In this document: positions 1-8,500 of the stretch, one piece after another
Layout: the number at the start of each line of letters is the position of its first letter
Numbering within the stretch: position 1 is the first letter of the stretch
Assembly: GCF_030381805.1 (NCBI RefSeq)
Contig: NZ_JAUDRH010000001.1
Coordinates: 372,001 to 436,000, forward strand
Length of the DNA: 64,000 nucleotides
Direction: 5' to 3'
Source: Chlorogloeopsis sp. ULAP01
GTDB lineage: Bacteria > Cyanobacteriota > Cyanobacteriia > Cyanobacteriales > Nostocaceae
The notes under the pieces: model-generated
Databases searched by the model: none
What the model saw: the letters and a program-made list of their open reading frames with translations, nothing else
What the model was told of the DNA's origin: nothing
Program-made: the position numbers and the translations under genes

Positions 1-1440
1 GCATATATAATTTACACTTCTGGCTCAACTGGTAAACCTAAAGGTATAAGTTTAGCTCATCGTCCTTTAATCAATCTTCTACAATGGCATAATTCAACTT
101 TATTAACTGGAGTTCGTACCCTTCAATTTGCTTCGCTAAGTTTTGATGCTAGTTTTCATGAAATATTTGCCACTTGGCTCAGTGGTGGAACATTATTTAT
201 TGCATCTGAAGAATTAAGAGTTGATGTTATTAAGTTAGGCAAATATATTTCTGCACAGTCCATTGAAAAGGTAATCATCCCGGTTGTTGTCTTACAACAA
301 TTAGCTGAGTTTGTTGGTGAATTTGGTGTTGCTCCCTTGCATATTGAAATGTTCCAATACTTGCAAGAAGTTACAACCACAGGTGAGCAATTAAAAATTA
401 CTAAACCTATCATCAACTTCTTTAAAGCCTTAAAACATTGTTCTCTGCATAATCATTATGGCCCTTCAGAAACTCATGTAGTAACTGCCTTAAAATTAAG
501 TCCAAATCCTGATAAATGGTCATATCATCCACCTATTGGTACTCCGATTGCGAACACGCAAATTCACATCCTAGATTCACACCTAAATCCAGTTCCCATT
601 GGCGTTATTGGTGAACTTTATATTGGGGGAGTTTCTTTAGCACGAGGTTATTTGAACCGACCAGATTTGACCAATGAGAGATTTATTCCTGACCCATTTA
701 GTAAAGAAACTGGTAGCCGTCTCTATAAAACTGGAGATTTAGCACGCTATTTATTAGATGGGAATATTGAATATCTAGGACGCATCGACCACCAAGTTAA
801 AGTTAGAGGTTTTCGGATTGAATTGGGAGAGATTGAAGCTGTATTAAATCAGCATCCCGATGTAAATAAAGCAGTTCTTTTGGCTCAAGCAGATACCAAA
901 AATCAGCAGCGTTTGATTGCTTATATTGTATCTAATCAAGCACTCCAGGAAGCCACAAGTAATTTTCATAACTTATTACAACAAAAGCTACCAGAGTACA
1001 TGATTCCATCGGCTTTTATTTTCCTAAAATCACTACCTTTAACACCAAATGGAAAAATAGATCGTCAAGTATTACTGAATATCAATTTAGATGATTATCT
1101 CTTTAAGGCTAACTTTATAGCACCACGCACCGCGGCTGAGAAGGTGATTGCAAATATCTGGAAACAAACACTTAGTATTAATCAAATCGGTATCTATGAT
1201 AATTTCTTTGCATTGGGTGGACACTCGCTGTTAGCTACTCAAGTTTTCTTTAAGCTGAATAAGATTTTTCAGGTAGAGTTATCGCTGTCTCAACTATTTG
1301 AAACACCTACGGTTGCAGGGTTATTAGAGGTGATTACACAGCAATTAGGTGGAGGTGATGTTGTGGAAAATATTGCTCAAATATTGATAGAAATTCAACA
1401 GTTTTCACCGGAGGAGGTGAGGAAGATGCTTGATAAGTAA
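1..1440 (+). CDS. NRPS, C-terminal part of an adenylation domain plus PCP (5' end outside window)
   Basis: The reading frame is open from base 1 and enters in the A3 core of an adenylation domain (YTSGSTGKPKG, residues 5-15 of the visible part). Later cores follow: NHYGPSET (A5), YKTGD (A7), GRIDHQVKVRGFRIE (A8) and NGKID (A10). A peptidyl carrier domain ends the protein, with the phosphopantetheine motif DNFFALGGHSL at about 1198-1230. No thioesterase or condensation domain follows, so the chain must pass to another protein, probably the NRPS at 2543. The specificity residues (FDASFHE, NHYGPSETHV) match no code I can assign. It is the last visible gene before the oxygenase and terminal NRPS on the same strand. 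The gene is certain; its substrate is unknown. Confidence 0.95.
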   Translation, partial: AYIIYTSGSTGKPKGISLAHRPLINLLQWHNSTLLTGVRTLQFASLSFDASFHEIFATWLSGGTLFIASEELRVDVIKLGKYISAQSIEKVIIPVVVLQQLAEFVGEFGVAPLHIEMFQYLQEVTTTGEQLKITKPIINFFKALKHCSLHNHYGPSETHVVTALKLSPNPDKWSYHPPIGTPIANTQIHILDSHLNPVPIGVIGELYIGGVSLARGYLNRPDLTNERFIPDPFSKETGSRLYKTGDLARYLLDGNIEYLGRIDHQVKVRGFRIELGEIEAVLNQHPDVNKAVLLAQADTKNQQRLIAYIVSNQALQEATSNFHNLLQQKLPEYMIPSAFIFLKSLPLTPNGKIDRQVLLNINLDDYLFKANFIAPRTAAEKVIANIWKQTLSINQIGIYDNFFALGGHSLLATQVFFKLNKIFQVELSLSQLFETPTVAGLLEVITQQLGGGDVVENIAQILIEIQQFSPEEVRKMLDK

Positions 1441-1450
1441 TTTTCTTTAA

Positions 1451-1538
1451 ACGCAGAGGGGAGGCAGCGCGTTGCGGGGGTTCCCCCCGTTGTAGCGACT
1501 GCCGTCGCGCGAAGTACACGCAGAGTTACGCGGAGTTT
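1451..1538. repeat. G/C-rich interspersed repeat with hairpin
   Basis: This stretch is far more GC-rich than its surroundings. It has a GGGGG/CCCCC stem at 1476-1487 and ends in the phrase acgcagagttacgcggag. Related short phrases recur at about 31537-31575 after another gene stop. I see it as a small dispersed palindromic repeat of the sort common between cyanobacterial genes, not as a gene. The rest of the 254-base gap to the next start holds nothing else I can support. Confidence 0.5.
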
Positions 1539-1694
1539 TTGACTGAGGATTAATTTATTAGGGAAATGACTATAGCAGTTCTAAACCATTTATGAAATTC
1601 CCTTTCTTTTGCTTCCTCTCCTTCTTTGTGTCCTTTGCGTCCTTTGTGGTTCGTTAAAAAGAATACTGTTTCACAACTCAGATAGGATTGCTAT

Positions 1695-2519
1695 ATGATT
1701 TTGACACAAGCGCAGTTAAAGGAATACCAAGAGAAGGGTTTTATCTTATTACCAGATTATTTTTCTGCTTTAGAAGTGGAAAGAATGAAAACTGAACAGG
1801 CTCATCTCTTGGCGGGAAATGCTGATTACACAGTTTTAGAGAATGATAAAACAACTATTCGCTCTATTCACGGTTCTCATACTAATAGTCATGTTTTTCA
1901 AAATCTCTCACAAATTTCTCGTTTGGTTGAGCCTGCAATGCAAATTTTAAATAGTCAGGTTTATGTCTATCAATTCAAAATTAATATTAAGGCGGCGTTT
2001 AGTGGTGATGTTTGGCAATGGCATCAAGATTATATTTTTTGGCGGAAAGAAGATGGAATGCCAACTAATAGAGTGACGAATGTTGTGATTTTTCTGGATG
2101 ATATGAATGAATTTAACGGGCCGCTATTTTTTATTCCTGGTTCGCATCAAGAGGGAATGATTGATGTTGTTTCCCAAAATACTACAGATACTAAAGAGCA
2201 GAATAAAACTCAATGGTCTGCAAATTTTTCTAATAATTTAACTTATTCTTTAAATTGTCATACTGTTGCTAATTTAGTTAATAAATATGGAATTTTAGCT
2301 ATCAAAGCATTAGCTGGTTCTGCGTTATTTTTTGATAGTAATATTGTTCATGCTTCACCTAGTAATATCTCTCCCTTTTCTCGGAGTGTGGTGATTATTA
2401 CTTATAACAGCGTTGACAATATCCCTGTCAGCATTCCGAATCAAAGGCCAGAGTTTATTGTTAGTCGAGATTATCAATCGATTACTCCTGTATCAGATAG
2501 TGTTTTAATTACAAAATAA
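1695..2519 (+). CDS. Phytanoyl-CoA dioxygenase (PhyH) family Fe(II)/2-oxoglutarate oxygenase
   Basis: A 274-residue protein of the PhyH family, whose members hydroxylate small molecules or carrier-bound residues using iron, oxygen and 2-oxoglutarate. The iron-binding HxD lies in WQWHQDYIFW (about residue 111) and the distal His in NIVHASP (about residue 219). An Arg about ten residues later (FSRSVV) fits the 2-oxoglutarate carboxylate contact. Length is normal for the family and there is no signal peptide. It lies 23 bases before the terminal NRPS on the same strand and is probably co-transcribed with it. A tailoring hydroxylation of an amino acid or acyl chain is the likely role. The exact substrate cannot be read from the sequence. 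Confidence 0.88.
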   Translation: MILTQAQLKEYQEKGFILLPDYFSALEVERMKTEQAHLLAGNADYTVLENDKTTIRSIHGSHTNSHVFQNLSQISRLVEPAMQILNSQVYVYQFKINIKAAFSGDVWQWHQDYIFWRKEDGMPTNRVTNVVIFLDDMNEFNGPLFFIPGSHQEGMIDVVSQNTTDTKEQNKTQWSANFSNNLTYSLNCHTVANLVNKYGILAIKALAGSALFFDSNIVHASPSNISPFSRSVVIITYNSVDNIPVSIPNQRPEFIVSRDYQSITPVSDSVLITK

Positions 2520-2542
2520 AGTTTATAGATATTAATTTAATT

Positions 2543-5500
2543 ATGAGTAATTTTTCTGAAAACCTCGGCGATATTTCACCAGAACAGTACGAACTTTTAC
2601 AGCTTTTACTTAAGAAAAGAGGAATTAGTAAACCAGAACAGAGAACCATTCCGAAAAGAATAGAACAAAGCCATTGTCAGTTGTCTTTTGCCCAGCAGAG
2701 GCTGTGGTTTTTGAATCAGTTAAACCCTGATAGTTCTGTTTATAATATGCCTGCTGCTATAGGCGTTCAGGGAAGTTTGAATATTGCGGCATTGACACAA
2801 ACATTTAATGAAATTGCGCGACGACATGAAATTTTACGCACTAGTTTTGTTACTGTCAATGGTAAACCAATTCAGATAATTAATCCAACTGTTAGCATAC
2901 CCTTGTCTGTGGTAAATTTACAGGATTTACCTGATGCTAAACGTCAAACTGAAGTTACTCGATTAATAAAAGAAGAAGCAGAAAAGCCCTTTGACTTGAC
3001 ACAAACGCCACTGCTAAGAACAACTTTATTACAGTTAGATGTAACTGAATATGTACTATTATTGACCATTCATCACATCGTTGCTGATGGTTGGTCAATA
3101 GATGTCTTGATTCGGGAAGTAATGGTGTTGTATGAAGCATTTTGCGGTGATCAACCTTCTCCCCTAGCCGAATTACCTATTCAGTATGCAGATTTCGCGC
3201 TTTGGCAAAGTCAATACTTGCAAGGAGAAGTTCTCGCAAATCAATTAGCATTTTGGCGAGAAAAGCTAGGAAACCACCCACCTGTACTAGAACTACCTAC
3301 TGACCGTCCTCGCCCAGCGATTCAGACGTTTCGGGGTGCTACGCAATCTTTTTCTTTATCTGCTGAGGTGACGGAAGCCTTCAAGACGCTGAGTCAAACA
3401 GAGGGAACTACTTTGTTTGTTACCCTGTTGGCGGCGTTCAAAACTTTGCTTTATCGCTATACAGGACAGGAAGACATACTGCTGGGTTCTCCTATTGCTA
3501 ACCGCAACCGTGCTGAAACTGAAGGGTTAATTGGCTTTTTTGTCAATACTTTGGTGCTGCGTACTGATGTGTCGGGTAATCCCAGTTTTCGGGAACTAAT
3601 TGCTAGGGTACATGAACAGGCATCAACAGCCTATGCACACCAAGATATTCCCTTTGAGCAGTTAGCCGCAGAACTACAGCCAGAGAGGGATTTAAGCAGA
3701 AATCCATTGATACAAGTGATGTTTGTGCTGGAAAATCGGTCTACGTCGCTTGGGGAATTGGGTGACTTAAAGTTAAGTCTGTTAGAGATTAATACTGCGA
3801 TCGCCAAGTTTGATTTAACCTTGATACTATCGGAAACCTCACAAGGTCTAAATGGTTGCCTAGAGTACAGTACAGACCTATTTGATGCGGCGACAATTAC
3901 GCAAATGGTCAGACATTTTCAAACTTTAGTCGGTGGTATTGCAGTTAACCCTGACCAGCATCTTACTAATCTACCTCTCTTAAGTGCGGCTGAACAACAT
4001 CAACTTTTATATGAATGGAATCATCCAGAAATTAGCTATCCGCAGCACTATTGTATTCATCAACTATTTGAACAATCTGCACAACAGACACCAGAAGCGA
4101 TCGCAGTTGTTTTTGAAGATCAACAGCTAACTTACCAAGCTCTCAATCAACAAGCAAACCAACTAGCACATTACCTGCGTTCCCTTGGTGTCAAACCAGG
4201 GGTGAAGGTGGGTATCTGTGTCGAGCGTTCCTTGTGGATGATAGTAGGTATTCTCGGTATCCTCAAAGCAGGCGCAGCTTATATACCCCTTGACCCCAGC
4301 TATCCCCAAGAACGCCTCGCTTTTATTATCCAAGATGCTCAATTAGAAGTCTTGCTCACTCAGCAGCAATTATTGGAAGTCTTACCGCCGCATCAGGTTC
4401 CGGTCGTTTCCCTAGATAGAGATTGGCAAATCATTGCTCATGAAAATCAAGCTAATCCCGTCTGTACTGCTACCGTGGATAACTTAGCTTATATTATTTA
4501 CACCTCCGGTTCTACTGGTCAACCCAAAGGTGTATTAGTCCCTCATCAAAATGTCACGCGTCTATTTGAGGCTGTGCAACTCTGGTTTGAGTTTAATCAA
4601 CGGGATGTGTGGACGCTATTTCATTCCATTGCTTTTGACTTCTCAGTCTGGGAACTTTGGGGGGCTTTGTTGCATGGTGGAAAGTTAGTCATAGTACCTT
4701 ATTGGCTGAGTAGATCGCCAGAAGCTTTTTATCAATTGTTGTGTAAACAAAACGTAACGGTACTCAATCAAACTCCCTCAGCCTTCCGCCAACTAATACA
4801 AGCCGAAGAGTCTTTAAATCATCAATTAGCCTTGCGTTTGGTAATTTTCGGTGGAGAAGCTTTAGAAATCTCCAGCTTGCAACCCTGGTTTGAGCGACAT
4901 GGCGATCAGTATCCGCAGTTGGTAAATATGTATGGCATTACAGAAACAACTGTCCATGTCACCTATCGTCCCATCACAATGGCAGACTTGCAAGTTAACC
5001 CAGGGAGTGTAATTGGTCGTCCTATCCCTGACTTGCAAGTATACATATTAGATCAATATCAGCAACTTGTACCTATTGGCGTTTCCGGTGAGATGTACAT
5101 TGGTGGTGGAGGTTTAGCCACAGGTTATCTGAACCGCCCGGATTTAACCACCGAAAAATTTATACCTCATCCTTTTAACAATCAGCCAGATGTACGAATT
5201 TATAAGTCTGGTGATTTAGCTCGTTACTTACCCAATGGTGATATTGAATACTTGGGACGCATCGACCATCAGGTAAAGATTCGCGGCTTTCGCATTGAAT
5301 TAGGGGAGATTGCAGGGATATTAACTCAACACCCAGCCGTCCAGGAAACGGCGGTACTGGCGAAGGAAACCTCATCTGGAGAGAAATATCTAGTCGCTTA
5401 TGTGGTTTTCCGCCATCAGCAGACTGCTACAACTAGCCAACTGCGAAACTTCCTCAAAAAACAACTGCCTGATTATACGCTGCCATCAGTGTTTGTGGTT

Positions 5501-8500
5501 GTGGAAGCTTTACCTTTAACAGCCAATGGTAAGCTAGACCATCAAGCATTACCAGAACCAACCACCAGCAGACCAGAATTAGACACTGCTTTTGTCTCCC
5601 CCCGCACTCCTGCAGAAAGGATATTAGCCGAAATTTGGTCACAAGTGCTGGGTTTTGCAGAAATCGGCATTTATGATCACTTTTTTGCTTTGGGGGGGGA
5701 TTCGATTCGCAGCATTCAAGTGCGTTCTCTGGCTCAAGAACGTGGATTGTATTTCTCCTTGCAACAGATGTTTCAACATCAGACAATTCACGAACTGATT
5801 GCAGATGTAGTTATAGAAGAAAATCCCCAGGCTACCACACAATCAATTGCAGCATTTAGCTTAATCAGTGAACAAGAGCGATCGCAGTTATCGGAAAATA
5901 TAGAAGATGCCTATCCCTTAACTATGCTTCAGATGGGGATGCTCTTTCATAATGAGTATGATACTGATACACCTATTTATCATAATGTTGCGAGTTTACA
6001 CATACAAGCTCCCTTTGCCCCGCAACATTTTCAGACAGCCGCACAGCAATTGATTCATCGCCATCCGGTCTTGCGGACTTCGTTTGATTTGAGTAACTTT
6101 AGTCAACCGTTACAGTTGGTGCATAAAAATGTGACTGTCGCTTTGCAAGTAGAAGATTTATCTCACCTCTCGATTGTTGAACAAGAAGAGATATTAAATG
6201 CTCAGTTAGAAGCCCAAAAACGCCATAAATTTGATTGGACATCTCCACCACTATTACGCTTTCATATTTATCGTCGCAGCAGCCAAACTTTTCAGTTTAA
6301 CTTTAGCGAACATCATGCGATTCTTGATGGCTGGAGTGTCGCTACAATGCTGACGGAGTTATTTGAAAACTACTTTAGTTTGTTGCAAGGAGAAACACCC
6401 ACTGTTAAATTAGCACCAGGGATAGCTTTTCGAGATTTTGTCGCTTTACAACAAACAGCCCTCCAGTCACAGGAATCTCAAGACTATTGGAATCAAAAGC
6501 TCAAGGGCTGCATCATGACTAGGATACCACGCGAGTATCAGCCTAAGTCTGCCACAACCTCGGCTATTATTGCATTCCCCGTTCCCATTATTGATGAAAC
6601 CTCAAATGGATTGCAACAACTGGCGCAAATAGCTAAAGTTTCGCTCAAGAGTGTATTAGTCGCTGCACATATATATGTACTTAGTCTGTTGAGTGGTCAA
6701 TCAGATGTGGTAACAATTATGGCATCTCATGGCCGCCCAGAAACAACTGATAGTGATTGGAGTTTAGGACTTTTTCTCACTCCCCTACCACTACGGATGA
6801 AACTTTCCGGTGGTACTTGGATAGACTTAGTACAACAAACTTTTGCAGTTGAGAAAGAGTTATTACCCCACAGATTGTATCCATTAGCTCAGATGCAAAT
6901 CGATTTAGGGAATCAGCGTCTAGCAGAAACATCGGTAAACTTCACGCGCTTTCATGTCTACGAACGTCTGCAACAACTCAGTGGTTTACAGATAATAGAC
7001 ACCCAGGGTTTTGCAATGACAGATTTTGCCCTGTCTGCTGAATTTAGTTCTGATGTTTTCTCATCTCAACTACAATTATTTTTAATGTGTAATACCTCTG
7101 AGTTTTCTGAGCAACAAATAGAGAAAATAGGTGACAAATATGCTCAGACTTTGGCTGTGATGGCGAAAGAAGCAACAGCAAATTATCAATTAGCTGAAGT
7201 TGCTAATCAGACAGTTAATGAAGAGGAAAAACAACAATTATTAGCCATATCTACTGGGCAACAAATTAATTATCCCCAATACAATTACATTCATCAACTA
7301 TTTGCCCAACAAGTAACTAGAGTACCAGACAATCTAGCTGTCGCCAGTGAACATCAACAATTAACTTATGTACAGCTTAATAGTAGTGCTAACCAATTAG
7401 CCAATTTTTTGCAAGATTTGGGCGTAGTTACTGAAACTTTGGTGGGAATTTGCGTAGAGCGTACCCCGCAAATGTTAGTCGGTATTTTAGGAATCCTCAA
7501 AGCTGGTGGAGCTTATGTCCCGCTCGATCCGAGTTATCCACAACAGCGATTAAATTTCATGTTGCAAGATGCTAAAATAGCAGTATTATTAACGCAAAAA
7601 CATTTACTGCCGAAATTCTCCCACCACAATATAAAAATCATCTGCATAGATACCGATTGGGAGGCAATTGCACAACACAGTGATGCTCATCCTGAATGTG
7701 AAATCACATCAGATAACTTAGCATATATCATCTATACTTCTGGCTCTACAGGCATTCCCAAAGGTGTAGAAATAATTCACAAGAATTTAATTCACTCCAC
7801 TATAGCGAGGATGAATTATTATCCAGAATATGATGTGAATTTTCTCTTGCTGTCCTCCTTTGCTTTTGATAGTTCAGTCGCGGGAATATTTTGGACTTTA
7901 TGTTGTGGAGGAACTCTTTATCTTCCCCAAGTCGGTGAAGAAAAAGAAATGCGAAAGTTGGTTAAATTAATATCTCAATATCAAATTTCTCATTTGCTTT
8001 CTCTTCCTTCTCTATATGCCCTGATATTAGAACAAGCCGAAATTGCACAACTAACTTCACTACATACAGTAATTGTAGCGGGAGAGCCTTGCCCGAAAAA
8101 ATTAGTTCAATCTCACTTTGAATTGCTGAAAACCGCATCTTTATATAATGAATATGGCCCGACAGAGGCAACAGTTTGGAGTAGCGTCTACAATTGCTCT
8201 TGGCCCGAAACAGGAATTAGTATACCTATTGGTCGTCCTATTCCTAATACACAAATTTATATCCTTAATTCTGATGGGAAACTTGTTCCTGTGGGTGTGA
8301 CTGGTGAACTGTACATTGGTGGTGACGGAATCGCTAGAGGTTATCTCGGTAAACCTCAGCTAACAGCAGAGAAATTTATCCCCAATTTCTTTAGCGATGA
8401 ACCAGGCGCACGTTTGTACAAAACAGGAGATTTAGCTCGTTATCGTCCTGATGGTAACATTGAATTTTTAGGTCGGAGTGATCGCCAAGTCAAAATTCGT

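Noticed and set aside
5454..5786. 110-codon open frame on the minus strand
   Set aside because: Lies entirely antisense to the A and PCP region of the NRPS at 2543; no domain and no ribosome site.
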